DNA from: Plectonema radiosum NIES-515
Lineage (GTDB): Bacteria > Cyanobacteriota > Cyanobacteriia > Cyanobacteriales > Nostocaceae
Direction of reading: 5' to 3'
Length of the DNA stretch: 64,000 nucleotides
Assembly: GCF_025753815.1 (NCBI RefSeq)
Contig: NZ_JAOWRF010000250.1
Span: 51,855-115,854 of the forward strand
This document shows, one piece after another, positions 43,366 through 52,370 of the stretch (position 1 is the first letter of the stretch; each line of letters begins with the position of its first letter). The notes below the pieces were generated by a model, which made no database searches, had not been told where the DNA came from, and saw nothing but the letters and a program-made list of their open reading frames with translations. Both the position numbers and the translations under genes were made by a program.

Positions 43366-44298
43366 TTATACAGCTTTCTTCATCCACAAGCTACCACCAG
43401 TATTGCGTAAACATAAAGGCATATTGCGCTCAAGCTTATCCCGATGAAACTCTCCCATGAATGAGTTGAAGTATAAGATGTGAAATACTGGATTGTATTG
43501 AAGAAAAGCTCTTAAAAAGTAATCTTCATTCCACGCTCTTCCCTCTTTAACCCACTCTTTTGGATACTCGAAAGAATAAAAAACATCGTGGAAGTGTATA
43601 ATTACTCCAGGCTTAAGCCGTGGCAGGATCTCAAAGATGATATGTGCAACATCACTGCCAATTTTAACTACGTGTGACGAATCCACAAACAAGATGTCAC
43701 CTGCATCTAGCGTTTGAAATAACTCAAGTTCAACTTCTTGAACTGGTTTCTCAATTACTTTATGCTGGCGCTTATCCTTTTCGTTTAATAAGCTGTAAAG
43801 TCGTTCAGGATATGGTTCGATGAACGCGAAATTTGTAGCACTACCCAAAAAGGCATCATTAGTATCCAGCATCACTGCTGAGGAAAAGCCAGACCCTATC
43901 TCAATCACTTTTTTTGGCTTAAAATGACGCAGCATACCATATAGGATGATAGCATCTGAGTAGCAGAAAAAAGTATTTTGGTAGTAATATCGGCTAGACG
44001 TGCTTTGTAGTTCTGGAAAAGGTAATTCCTCATAGTAGAGTGCAAGCTCCTCAAGTATTTTGAGTTGGTCTTCCTCTCTTAAGTCTACGCCTGGACACTC
44101 TTTCTCCCGCCTAAAAATTAAATTTTCTCTGCTATTTATATCATTAAGACTAGGAATAGGCGAATAGAAATGACCAGGTGGAAAAATGCGTAGAAATGGA
44201 GAGGAGTATAACTTATCAAAGTCGTAACCATGTTGTAATAAACGATACAAGTTACGAAATCCAGGAATACTACTAACTAATGTTTTAAGTTGGCTCAT
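43366..44298 (-). CDS. Class I SAM-dependent methyltransferase
   Basis: The 310-residue protein has a Rossmann methyltransferase core. The SAM loop is KKVIEIGSGFSSAVMLD, followed by AFIEPYPERLYSLL (acidic residue after strand 2), DAGDILFVDSSHVVK (strand 4) and LKPGVIIHFHDVFYSFEYP (strand 5). The DSSHV...HFHDVF spacing resembles sugar or peptide O-methyltransferases of the Methyltransf_24/cephalosporin-hydroxylase-like group. It probably methylates a sugar in the polymer. The gene is bounded on both sides by copies of the glycosyltransferase relic, as if the whole gene were a cassette. Confidence 0.82.
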   Translation of the reverse strand: MSQLKTLVSSIPGFRNLYRLLQHGYDFDKLYSSPFLRIFPPGHFYSPIPSLNDINSRENLIFRREKECPGVDLREEDQLKILEELALYYEELPFPELQSTSSRYYYQNTFFCYSDAIILYGMLRHFKPKKVIEIGSGFSSAVMLDTNDAFLGSATNFAFIEPYPERLYSLLNEKDKRQHKVIEKPVQEVELELFQTLDAGDILFVDSSHVVKIGSDVAHIIFEILPRLKPGVIIHFHDVFYSFEYPKEWVKEGRAWNEDYFLRAFLQYNPVFHILYFNSFMGEFHRDKLERNMPLCLRNTGGSLWMKKAV

Positions 44299-44344
44299 GA
44301 TTATTTGTTTTAGTTACTATATTGGTTTGAAATTGCTTTTGTAT

Positions 44345-44500
44345 GTAGATAGCGATCGCCCACCTCTAAATCAACACTTATTAGCCAATGTTCGTCCCTG
44401 TTTCTCTAAAATCTGGCGATACAAATCAAGGTATCGCTGTGCCTGAAGTTCTAGGGTGTACTCTGCCTCGTGCGATCACTTGACAATTTTAACTCATGCG
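44345..44500 (-). pseudogene. Relic of a glycosyltransferase 3' end (copy 2)
   Basis: It is nearly identical to copy 1 (AGAAACAGGGACGAACATTG region and the LQAQRYLDLYRQILEKQ frame). It lies between the methyltransferase start and the stop of the GT2 gene. Confidence 0.6.
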
Positions 44501-45441
44501 ATCGCAGATTTATTAAATTTCAAAATTTCTTGAATCGCTAAAGCTTCTCCTCTTTTTCTTGCCTGATAAAAGCGGCGATCCTTCGGATTCATCTTCCAAC
44601 TTTTCAAATATGCAAGTATTTTTTGCTGCCACGACGTAATCGGTGGGGTTGGAGTTTTACCTCGAAAGGAATCTAAGATTAGGAGAGAATATGCTCCCCC
44701 TTCAACTAATCTAATTAGATATTCTTCAGTCAAACGACTGGCTGGCATTAAATGTATCAGCTTCAAAGCCGTAAACTGTCCCGTGCCTAAACCAATGTCA
44801 CAGGATGTAAATGCTAAATCCGAATCTCCACAAGAGAGTAATATTTCACCCTGACGAGCTACACCTTTTCGATCTAAACCTAACCTAACCGAATCATGTT
44901 TTAGTAAATCAGCATACTTCTGTGCGACAACTTTTCGTAGACACATTCCAGCCCCACAAGGAGTTGTTTCATGCTGGTGCAGCAAGTTTGACCATTTATC
45001 TACCTCAAATTCTCGAATAGCCAAAAGTGGTAAATATGGTTTAGCCCAGTCAGGGGGTGTTTTCTCAAATTCACCCTTAATTTGCCCACCCCAAGCACCA
45101 AGGAATGGGAAGTCTTTACTGATTTGTAACGTTACTTCAAGATAGTCGGAATCGAGAACATTATCATCGTCAACAAAAACCAGTATTTCGGCTTGGGCTT
45201 CCCGAATTCCACGCAACCGGGCAGGTGTAAGACCTAATTGGTCTTCTCGAACATGACGAGCGTTAGGATGCCAACTGAGGTCAATTTCTGAAGAAAGTAT
45301 TTTTTCACCCGCATTGTCAATAAGCAACAGTTCCCACCGTTCATAAAACAATGTTTGAGACTTCAACGCTGCTAATACTTTATCGAGATAATCACGTTTA
45401 GGATTGTGGGTGCAGACGATGACACTTATAGCTGGTTCCAT
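44494..45441 (-). CDS. GT2 glycosyltransferase
   Basis: The 315-residue GT-A enzyme begins MEPAISVIVCTHNPKRDYLD. It has WELLLIDNAGEKILSSEI as the first acidic segment, ILVFVDDDNVLDSDYLEVTL as the metal-binding DxD region and CGAGMCLRKVVAQKYADLL as the acceptor-side segment. This arrangement fits chain-extending rhamnosyl- or hexosyltransferases. It lies 75 bp downstream of another GT2 gene. The 3' end touches the relic copy 2, which may have replaced older flanking DNA. Confidence 0.88.
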   Translation of the reverse strand: MEPAISVIVCTHNPKRDYLDKVLAALKSQTLFYERWELLLIDNAGEKILSSEIDLSWHPNARHVREDQLGLTPARLRGIREAQAEILVFVDDDNVLDSDYLEVTLQISKDFPFLGAWGGQIKGEFEKTPPDWAKPYLPLLAIREFEVDKWSNLLHQHETTPCGAGMCLRKVVAQKYADLLKHDSVRLGLDRKGVARQGEILLSCGDSDLAFTSCDIGLGTGQFTALKLIHLMPASRLTEEYLIRLVEGGAYSLLILDSFRGKTPTPPITSWQQKILAYLKSWKMNPKDRRFYQARKRGEALAIQEILKFNKSAIA

Positions 45442-45516
45442 GACATAATTCCTAATTCTTCGTTCAAGAATAAACTTCTAAATTTTCTCCAGAGAAAGCA
45501 GTAAAATTGTCTATGA

Positions 45517-46536
45517 TTATAAATTTACAGGCTGCGCCCAACCTAGCTTCAATAGCACCTTAATAAAAAAGATTTTTATACCTAACTTTAGTGAAGAGCT
45601 AACTACCGACGGTGATGAATGACATAGTAAAGCTTCTCTAAGTTGGTTTTTGGCAGCATAACGATCGCCTACACTAAAAAATTCATTTGCAGTATTAAGT
45701 GCATAAAATGCATAGTTCCTTAATGCTGTTTGTGTAAGTTTATCAGCACACTCAGTTGGCAAATATTCCCGCACTATATCAACTGCTTTACGAAAGTCTT
45801 GAATGTTCTTACCAGTTCGTACAGATTGTCCAGTTAATGAAGCTGAACCTGTGCGGTATAAAGCTAGTGGCTCAACTTCGTACCACACTGGGTAGCAAGC
45901 AGCAATACGAACCCACATTTCCCAGTCTTCACCCCAACATGACATGCGACGGTCATACCCGCCAAGTTTTTCGTATACATCACGTCGTACCACAATTGAT
46001 GGAGTTTGAATACGCTGCCGCACAGCAATTTGCTCTAGCCAATTACTCAGAATACCGCTTTCTGGCTCTTCTAAGGAAGAAATATATGTCCAGTGTCCAT
46101 GCTCATCCATATGAAGATGACGACAAAAAGCAGCTCCAACTTCAGGGTTTTCTTCAAAACCTCGTTGCAGCTTGCGATAAAAGCCATCTCTGACGCAATC
46201 ATCACCGTGTAGAAGATGAATCAACTTACCACGCGATCGCTGCAAACAAGTTTCAAAATTTCTGATATAACCTACGTTCTCAGGTTGTCGATAAAAACTA
46301 ACGCGACCATGACCTAATTCTTCAACTACTGCCGCTGGATCATCTTTGGTGGAGTGATCGTCAACCACCTCAATCTGCATGACATCATATCCTGGATCTT
46401 GGGCTAATACGCTAGCCAGTGTCTCGCGCAGATAATTTGCACAATTATAAGTGGGAATCATGACAGACCACAAAGTCCGTGGAGTGCCCTCTGGCACGGG
46501 TGGAATAGTAGCTCGATAGGGGTATTGTTGACTCAT
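45517..46536 (-). CDS. GT2 glycosyltransferase
   Basis: The 339-residue GT-A enzyme starts MSQQYPYRATIPPVPEGTPR, then LWSVMIPTYNCANYLRETLA. It has the acidic segment EVVDDHSTKDDPAAVVEELG and the DxD-type motif LIHLLHGDDCVRDGFY. MSCWGEDWEMWVRIAACYPV matches the usual acceptor-binding ED motif. The first 120 codons are nearly identical in DNA to a truncated copy at 47700-48135. It is a likely component of the polymer assembly line; sugar unknown. Confidence 0.9.
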   Translation of the reverse strand: MSQQYPYRATIPPVPEGTPRTLWSVMIPTYNCANYLRETLASVLAQDPGYDVMQIEVVDDHSTKDDPAAVVEELGHGRVSFYRQPENVGYIRNFETCLQRSRGKLIHLLHGDDCVRDGFYRKLQRGFEENPEVGAAFCRHLHMDEHGHWTYISSLEEPESGILSNWLEQIAVRQRIQTPSIVVRRDVYEKLGGYDRRMSCWGEDWEMWVRIAACYPVWYEVEPLALYRTGSASLTGQSVRTGKNIQDFRKAVDIVREYLPTECADKLTQTALRNYAFYALNTANEFFSVGDRYAAKNQLREALLCHSSPSVVSSSLKLGIKIFFIKVLLKLGWAQPVNL

Positions 46537-46567
46537 AACTATTATATTGCGCTTGTCTCTGCCTAAT

Positions 46568-47677
46568 TTAATTGGCTACTTTATGGGTGTACTCAAAGAA
46601 TTTCTTGAAGTCATTGATTGGTTTTTCTAAAAAGTGCCATGAAATGGTAGCTAAAATGATAGTGGCGACAGTAGAGAATAGTGCTATGACTAACTGTGAG
46701 TTATAGCTTGATAGTCCAAAGACATCAAATGCTTTACGAACCACGTATGGCATAAAGTTATGTATGACGTAAATACCATAACTAATTTTACCTATATAAA
46801 TCAAAGGTTTAGACTCCATAATATCTCCTATAATGCCTTTGAAACCTCTCGATGCTTGTGCAATTAGCCATGTAAAAATTAATCCTAATGCAGTATCATG
46901 CAAGATATTTGCTATCAATATAGGGCTATGTATACGATTTATTATATTAATTAATAACCACAGAGGAAGACCAATTAGGACGAATACATTTACTAGTTTT
47001 TTAGTAGAGATATTAAACAACTCTTCTTGATGCCTTAAATAAGCAAGCAATGAGCCTAATCCAAGAGTATCTAAGGAACTTGGCATTAATACCCAAATTG
47101 CAACCTGATTTAAGCCAACTATGGGACCTGCTAACCTAAACAAAGGTCCAACTAAAATTAAAATAATGATTGTGGGTAATAATGATTTTTTAGGTAGAAA
47201 CAAGATTAGCCACGGCAATAGCAAGTAAAACTGTTCTTCTACTGCCAAAGACCAGAAATGACTAACTGAGTCATAAAAGTCCCCCCGTATTGCAAAGTAA
47301 ACATTAGACAGATATGGAATATGCCAAGCAATTGTTTCTCTCACTGGGGGAATATTTACAAGAGCGGCTAAAGCTAAAGTTGCATAGTAAAGAGGGAAGA
47401 GCCGCAAAAAGCGACGGATGTAAAATTGACGTAGGGTAAAGAATCGTGTTTGTTTCCCTGAAGCAATATACTGTCGGCACTTTAACAAGATGCTGGTAAT
47501 CAGAAAGCCGCTTAATACAAAAAATAGTTTTACTCCCAATTCTCCCCAATAAATACCAAATATCCAGTAATTTTTAGGCAGATAGTGGGTATAAAGCACT
47601 GCGAAGACAGCAATAGCACGAAGGCCATCAAGCTGTTTCATGTATTTTAACGCACTACTATTTTTGGATATAGACAT
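46568..47677 (-). CDS. Acyltransferase 3 family membrane protein (OafA-like)
   Basis: This integral membrane O-acyltransferase of about 369 residues is expected to transfer acetyl or another acyl group to the glycan. The signature is near the N-terminus: LDGLRAIAVFAVLYTHYLP with the catalytic-type His, then GVKLFFVLSGFLITSILL. An Arg-rich loop (FYIRRFLRLFPLYYATL) and SVSHFWSLAVEEQFYLLLPW follow, and about ten hydrophobic segments continue to the end. The start is uncertain: ATG at 47677 is used, ATG at 47641 (MKQLDGLRA) and TTG at 47704 are alternatives. It sits between an intact GT2 gene and the truncated copy of that gene, so it was probably inserted with a duplicated end. Confidence 0.9.
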   Translation of the reverse strand: MSISKNSSALKYMKQLDGLRAIAVFAVLYTHYLPKNYWIFGIYWGELGVKLFFVLSGFLITSILLKCRQYIASGKQTRFFTLRQFYIRRFLRLFPLYYATLALAALVNIPPVRETIAWHIPYLSNVYFAIRGDFYDSVSHFWSLAVEEQFYLLLPWLILFLPKKSLLPTIIILILVGPLFRLAGPIVGLNQVAIWVLMPSSLDTLGLGSLLAYLRHQEELFNISTKKLVNVFVLIGLPLWLLINIINRIHSPILIANILHDTALGLIFTWLIAQASRGFKGIIGDIMESKPLIYIGKISYGIYVIHNFMPYVVRKAFDVFGLSSYNSQLVIALFSTVATIILATISWHFLEKPINDFKKFFEYTHKVAN

Positions 47678-47699
47678 CAGGATTTTAGTGAAATTTTTC

Positions 47700-48135
47700 T
47701 TCAAACGAGGTAAAGGCTACGACAGAAGGCAACACCCATTTCTGAATTCTGCTCAAAGGCTTGTTAGAGCTTACGAGAGAAATCTTCTCGCACGCAATCA
47801 TCACCGTGTAGAAGATGAATTAAATGCCCGCGCGATCGCTGCAAACAGGTTTCAAAGTTTCTGATATGACCTACGTTCTCAGGTTGTCGATAAAAACTAA
47901 CGCGACCATGACCTAATTCTTCAACTACTGCCGCTGGATCATCTTTGGTGGAGTGATCGTCAACCACCTCAATCTGCATGACATCATATCCTGGATCTTG
48001 GGCTAATACGCTAGCCAGTGTCTCGCGCAGATAATTTGCACAATTATAAGTGGGAATCATGACAGACCACAAAGGTCGTGGAGTGCCCTCTGGCACGGGT
48101 GGAATTGTTGCCCGGTAAGGATGTTGTTCATTCAT
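47700..48135 (-). pseudogene. Truncated copy of a GT2 glycosyltransferase
   Basis: The start MNEQHPYRATIPPVPEGTPR and the next 100 codons almost repeat the GT2 gene at 45517-46536. At the codon equivalent to Gln in RKLQRGFEENP there is TAA, giving ...DFSRKL and a stop at 47764. Beyond it the frame still reads QAFEQNSEMGVAFCR and then homology ends near the acyltransferase start. It is a 5' fragment with a nonsense mutation. A 123-residue peptide could be made but lacks the acceptor half. Confidence 0.88.
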
Positions 48136-48140
48136 AATGA

Positions 48141-49499
48141 TTAGCCGATCACTGGCTTGTCAAGGTTGGAAAGTTGTAAAGAAGTACCGCTTTGGGTCTT
48201 CTGGCAAAAGAGAAAGTCACGCATTTGCTTGCCAACCACCTCAAGGGAAAAGTACTCTTGTGCGCGACTGCGGGCACGCTTGCCCAACTCTTGTCCCCAA
48301 GCTTCATCATCCAAAATCCGACCGAGTGCCAACGCCAGCGCGGTCGGGTTCTCGCGTGGCACTACTACCCCACCTGAAGCCTCGCCCCTCTCAAGGATGT
48401 CGGGCACACCGGGAGCATCGGCTGCTACCACGGGCAGTCCGCAAGCCATTGCCTCAATCGGTGCTACTGGAAAACCCTCGTGTCGGGATGGGAGGGTATA
48501 AACGTCGGCAGCCGAGAGGTATTGCCAAAGCGCGGTGCGATCGCGCACATATTTGTCTACCCATAACACACCTCGCAGTTCCATAGTTGCAATGCGCTGG
48601 CGCAGTTCCTTGGCATCGCTACCCGTTCCTACCAGCAGCAACCGCAGGTCTCGCTCAGGGCGATCGCAGCAGATCCGATTCCAAGCCTCTAGCAGAATAT
48701 CCAACCCCTTCTGGTGTATATCAATTCGTCCGTGACACACCACCACCCGAGCATCGATTGGGATACCGAGTGCAGCCCGTGCCTCGTTCCGGTCAATAGC
48801 GTGCCATGTCGTCACGTCCATTGGGTTGAAAATAGGTGCCAGCTTGGCAGGGGGCATCCCATAGCATTCACTTACCCGCTGTCTCTCGGTTTGTGTAGCG
48901 ATGAGTAAGCCTGCACATACTTGCAACGCAAGTGGGCGTATGGCGCGTTCCAGGCGGCTTCCCTGCCCGTTACCCCCCTGAAAACTAGCGAATACCGGCA
49001 AACCCATCAACTGCCCCAACAGCACGCCCATGTCAAAGCTAGGGTACTCGTAGTCTTGAAACAAAATGGCATCGCAACTCTCGCGTCTGAGTTCGCAGGC
49101 AAGCAACCCCAAGGGCATAATTAGGTAAGAGTTTAGGCTCTTGATCACTGCTCGCTTTGAGAAAAAGTTCCAACGGGTAATGTAGCTAAAGGCACGGTGT
49201 ATCTTTGGCACAGGCAGCACGCATACTGTAGCGCCAGTAGGTAAATGCGTAAAGCGTAACGTCTTAGAAACACGGGCTGAAACGAAGATTAATACTGTTC
49301 GCACGCCAGCTTGTCGGAGAGCATCGATGTAGTTAAACATCCACCCGCCCGTCAGCTCCGTGCGTAAAGTCTCTAACGAAACTCCGATGGTGTCAAAAAA
49401 GTCCTCAAATAGGTAGTGACAAGATAGCAAAGCTATCGTTGGCTCAGACTGGGTACTCATCGGGTGAAGTCTTCCACCCACATCGCATTCATTTTGCAT
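48141..49499 (-). CDS. GT4 glycosyltransferase, GC-richer than its neighbours
   Basis: The 452-residue GT-B enzyme starts at the ATG at 49499, preceded by AGAGGTATCAAG, a good ribosome site; ATG 49460 is an alternative. The acceptor domain includes GWMFNYIDALRQAGVRTVLI and AILFQDYEYPSFDMGVLLGQ. The donor domain has VVVCHGRIDIHQKGLDILLE and the Glu pair in HEGFPVAPIEAMACGLPVVA. Its base composition is visibly richer in GC than adjacent genes, with long runs free of the AT-rich codons used nearby, which suggests transfer from another source. It ends 5 bp before the truncated GT2 copy. Confidence 0.9.
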   Translation of the reverse strand: MQNECDVGGRLHPMSTQSEPTIALLSCHYLFEDFFDTIGVSLETLRTELTGGWMFNYIDALRQAGVRTVLIFVSARVSKTLRFTHLPTGATVCVLPVPKIHRAFSYITRWNFFSKRAVIKSLNSYLIMPLGLLACELRRESCDAILFQDYEYPSFDMGVLLGQLMGLPVFASFQGGNGQGSRLERAIRPLALQVCAGLLIATQTERQRVSECYGMPPAKLAPIFNPMDVTTWHAIDRNEARAALGIPIDARVVVCHGRIDIHQKGLDILLEAWNRICCDRPERDLRLLLVGTGSDAKELRQRIATMELRGVLWVDKYVRDRTALWQYLSAADVYTLPSRHEGFPVAPIEAMACGLPVVAADAPGVPDILERGEASGGVVVPRENPTALALALGRILDDEAWGQELGKRARSRAQEYFSLEVVGKQMRDFLFCQKTQSGTSLQLSNLDKPVIG

Positions 49500-49566
49500 C
49501 TTGATACCTCTTTTTTTACTATAAAATACCGTGCCTACTGTCCGCAGCCATCAAACTTTGTTTTCA

Positions 49567-50631
49567 TCACTCAGACTCATTTTTGCTATGTTTCTTAGCC
49601 CATTGCATATAATCTTCAGATACAACTAAAAAATTCTTCTTTACTAAAGAGTTCACATCTTCTAGTTGGCAAGCTGTCTCTTGCTTAATGTTAAGAGCTG
49701 GGTCTTCTTCCAATCTCTTCCAATACATTTCATATTCATGGCTGGCAGACATAGCGTATCTATCTGTTTTTACAGCATCTTTAACCTTGTCATAAAATGA
49801 ACTTAGAAAGGGGTAGTGTAGCAAGACGCAGGTAAAATCAGCTATGTTTGCATTATGAACTTGATGACAATTGGCAAAAAGACTAATTTTTTGGTCAACA
49901 AAAACCAAAGCTGCCTTTGTTAAGCAATTATTAGAGCCAAACAGAGTTTTGCGAATCCCGCCCCAATGCCAGTTTACATCCTTGTTTGATGCAGTTCCAT
50001 AAGGATACCTTTCCTTATTAATATTAGAAATATCATAATAAGTATAGATATCTTGAAGAGAATCCTCCTTTTTACTTTTCAAGCTAGCCAAACTTTGATC
50101 TGAAAATAAATCTAACATTTGCGTCACAACGGCAGTGTAGCAATTATTGTTGAGATGGGTTAGAAGTGAGCTTATGCTAATAACATTAGAGCAAGGATAG
50201 TCAAATAGTTCATCAATATCGGAAAAAATATTCCATTTATTCTTTGAAAATCTATTGACTAGATAAAATTTCATTAAATCTTCATACTTTCTGTAAGGAC
50301 ATTTAGTTTGAAGAATAGTCACTTGGTCATAATTACGTGCTATGGCGATAGTGTCATCCGTTGAATTATTATCTAGAAAGACTATATGCTTAACTCCTAA
50401 TGAAAGATAATGCTCAATAAATGACTTGATGTACAATTGTCCATTTCTAACCACACAAAGCACTATCAGCTCGTCGATTGCATAATCTATTTTCTTTGAA
50501 CCATAAATATGTCTTATGCTAGTTTTTAGAATCAGAGGACGAATATAATGCTCCATAACCCTTGAAGGGTTGCGGCAGAGTGAGATTACCGCGCGTATTT
50601 TCCTCCAAAACCAAGGATGTTGCTCGTTCAT
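49567..50631 (-). CDS. Glycosyltransferase (GT2-like, Glyco_tranf_2_4 type)
   Basis: The 354-residue protein has ELIVLCVVRNGQLYIKSFIE followed by HYLSLGVKHIVFLDNNSTDD, the pattern of the Glyco_tranf_2_4 group. The metal site is in WNIFSDIDELFDYPCSN, and a later WHWGGIRKTLFGSNNC continues the domain. A strong ribosome site (AAGGAGTTTACT) precedes the ATG. The N-terminal MNEQHP is shared with the truncated GT2 copy, though the proteins are otherwise unrelated, which may mark an old fusion joint. It is 41 bp downstream of the second wzt gene. Confidence 0.8.
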   Translation of the reverse strand: MNEQHPWFWRKIRAVISLCRNPSRVMEHYIRPLILKTSIRHIYGSKKIDYAIDELIVLCVVRNGQLYIKSFIEHYLSLGVKHIVFLDNNSTDDTIAIARNYDQVTILQTKCPYRKYEDLMKFYLVNRFSKNKWNIFSDIDELFDYPCSNVISISSLLTHLNNNCYTAVVTQMLDLFSDQSLASLKSKKEDSLQDIYTYYDISNINKERYPYGTASNKDVNWHWGGIRKTLFGSNNCLTKAALVFVDQKISLFANCHQVHNANIADFTCVLLHYPFLSSFYDKVKDAVKTDRYAMSASHEYEMYWKRLEEDPALNIKQETACQLEDVNSLVKKNFLVVSEDYMQWAKKHSKNESE

Positions 50632-50671
50632 AGTAAACTCCTTAAAGTGATTGGCTTGCTATGATTTCCTC

Positions 50672-51979
50672 TTACCTAATTAACTCAGTCATTTGGAAAA
50701 GCTCAAAATCACATGTCACAAAACCGTCAGCGGACGATCTAATGCCAAGCCCTTCAACTTGAAGATTAATTACCTCAATTTCAAATGCTGATTCAGTATA
50801 ATCAAAGACAATGCCTCTTAAAGGGTCGGCAAGCCACAATCCAAGTACATAAATTCCCGGATTTAAATATAATTTTTCTATTTTGATTTTGACTATATTT
50901 TTTCCCTTTTGAAGGGTTATAATTTCACCAAGCGAAAGAGAATCAGCATTAACCAGCTTGGTTCCAAACTTTTCATAGAGACAAACAGCAATGCTTCCAA
51001 TCTGTTTAACTGAGTCTGACTCAATAGCTAATAAAAATTCGAGCGATCCATTTGAATAGGGTTGAAACGCAGCAGCTTCGTTAAGGCTACTATATTGGAC
51101 TGCCCCAAAATAAGCTTCTTTTGTTCCCATCTCTCGCCTAACTTGTGATACATCAATCCATTCATTAGGCGAAGCTTGTATCGTGGAATTATTAGACATA
51201 TAGCGCACCACAATACTGTTCGTGTCACCTTGGGCGGTTACTCGACCACGTTCAAGCATTACACATTGGGAGCATAAGCGTTGAATGGCATCCATATTAT
51301 GGCTAACAAATAGAACAGTGCGACCTTGATCGCGAGATACGTCCTGCATCTTGCCAAGGCATTTTTTTTGGAACTGTGCATCACCCACTGCCAAGACTTC
51401 ATCCACAATCAAAATCTCTGGATCTAAGTGTGCAGCGACCGCAAAGGCTAATCGCACATACATCCCTGATGAGTAACGCTTCACTGGCGTATCTAAAAAC
51501 TTTTCAACTTCCGCAAACGCCACAATTTCATCAAAATTTCGCGTAATTTCAGCTTTGCTCATCCCCAGAATCGCACCATTGAGGAATATATTCTCTCTAC
51601 CAGTCAACTCTGGGTGAAAACCGGTTCCCACTTCCAATAAACTAGCAACTCGCCCCTTAATCCGGATAGATCCGCTTGTTGGTTCCGTAATTCTGCTGAG
51701 AACTTTCAGTAGCGTTGACTTACCAGCACCATTACGCCCAAGAAAGCCAACTCTGTCGCCTTGCTTAATCTCAAACGATACATCCTTCAGCGCCCAAAAC
51801 TCTTCACTGCTTGGGTTCAAGTCTTTTTTACCACCGGGTTTGAGAACTTTTTTTCCCAGCGACTTTGCCCCGTCACTCATAGATTCGCGCAGAGACTTGT
51901 ATCTACTACTGCCTTCTTTTTGCTGACCCAGAATGTACTTTTTACTTAAATTTTCAACTCTAATAACTGTATCAGACAT
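50672..51979 (-). CDS. wzt: ABC transporter ATPase Wzt, second copy, with carbohydrate-binding C-terminus
   Basis: The ATPase of an O-antigen-type ABC exporter, 435 residues. The nucleotide-binding domain has Walker A GFLGRNGAGKSTLLKVLSRI, signature YSSGMYVRLAFAVAAHL and Walker B EILIVDEVLAVGDAQ, ending near VLFVSHNM. The C-terminal domain (about 270-435) is a Wzt_C-type beta sandwich that recognises the polymer end (EFLLAIESDSVKQIGSIAVC, GIYVLGLWLADPLRGIVFD). The first 230 residues are almost identical to the other Wzt at 55800-57077, whereas the C-terminal domains are unrelated in detail. The permease next to it is only a fragment, so it must use the intact Wzm or be non-functional. Confidence 0.9.
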   Translation of the reverse strand: MSDTVIRVENLSKKYILGQQKEGSSRYKSLRESMSDGAKSLGKKVLKPGGKKDLNPSSEEFWALKDVSFEIKQGDRVGFLGRNGAGKSTLLKVLSRITEPTSGSIRIKGRVASLLEVGTGFHPELTGRENIFLNGAILGMSKAEITRNFDEIVAFAEVEKFLDTPVKRYSSGMYVRLAFAVAAHLDPEILIVDEVLAVGDAQFQKKCLGKMQDVSRDQGRTVLFVSHNMDAIQRLCSQCVMLERGRVTAQGDTNSIVVRYMSNNSTIQASPNEWIDVSQVRREMGTKEAYFGAVQYSSLNEAAAFQPYSNGSLEFLLAIESDSVKQIGSIAVCLYEKFGTKLVNADSLSLGEIITLQKGKNIVKIKIEKLYLNPGIYVLGLWLADPLRGIVFDYTESAFEIEVINLQVEGLGIRSSADGFVTCDFELFQMTELIR

Positions 51980-51995
51980 GTCAATCTACTCCTAC

Positions 51996-52236
51996 CTATA
52001 CGACGTCAGCAAATGTGCGTCCCATCTTGCGGAAGTACCAAATTCCGCTAGCAAGCATTAGAACAACTAAACCTACAGACAATACAAAACCAGGTAAGTA
52101 TATCTGGGATTCACCGCCTAAAATTGCCCATCGAAAACCGTTAATTACTCCTACCATTGGGTTAAGCGAATACAGCAGCCGCACTTGTTCAGAATACCTT
52201 TGAGCAATAATTTTCCTACTAAACCCGATAGGGGTG
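51996..52236 (-). pseudogene. Truncated Wzm permease (C-terminal fragment)
   Basis: The frame reads PIGFSRKIIAQRYSEQVRLL, then YSLNPMVGVINGFRWAILGG and on to FRKMGRTFADVV and a stop. This matches the last 80 residues of the intact Wzm at 57094-57921. The match ends at about 52236, where glycosyltransferase relic copy 3 begins. The first 70 % of the gene is missing, and no other start is likely to give a working permease. The fragment differs in detail from the intact Wzm, so it comes from a diverged allele. Confidence 0.88.
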
Positions 52237-52244
52237 CCTCTATA

Positions 52245-52370
52245 TCAATACGAGTAAGGGAGCGTTCGTCGCTCCTGTTTCTGTAAGACCTAACGGTACA
52301 ACTGAATGTATCGTTGTGCCTGAAGTTCTAGGGTGTACTCTGCCTCGTGCGATCGCTCGACAATTTTGAC
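52245..52370 (-). pseudogene. Relic of a glycosyltransferase 3' end (copy 3)
   Basis: It shares CTGAAGTTCTAGGGTGTACT and the CTGCCTCGTGCGATCGCTCG region with copies 1 and 2 but is more diverged towards its 3' part. It lies between the GT4 stop codon (52371) and the wzm fragment. Confidence 0.5.

Noticed and set aside
48137..49124. Several + strand frames opposite the GC-rich GT4 gene
   Set aside because: High GC makes long shadow frames likely; the - strand frame has all GT4 motifs and a ribosome site.
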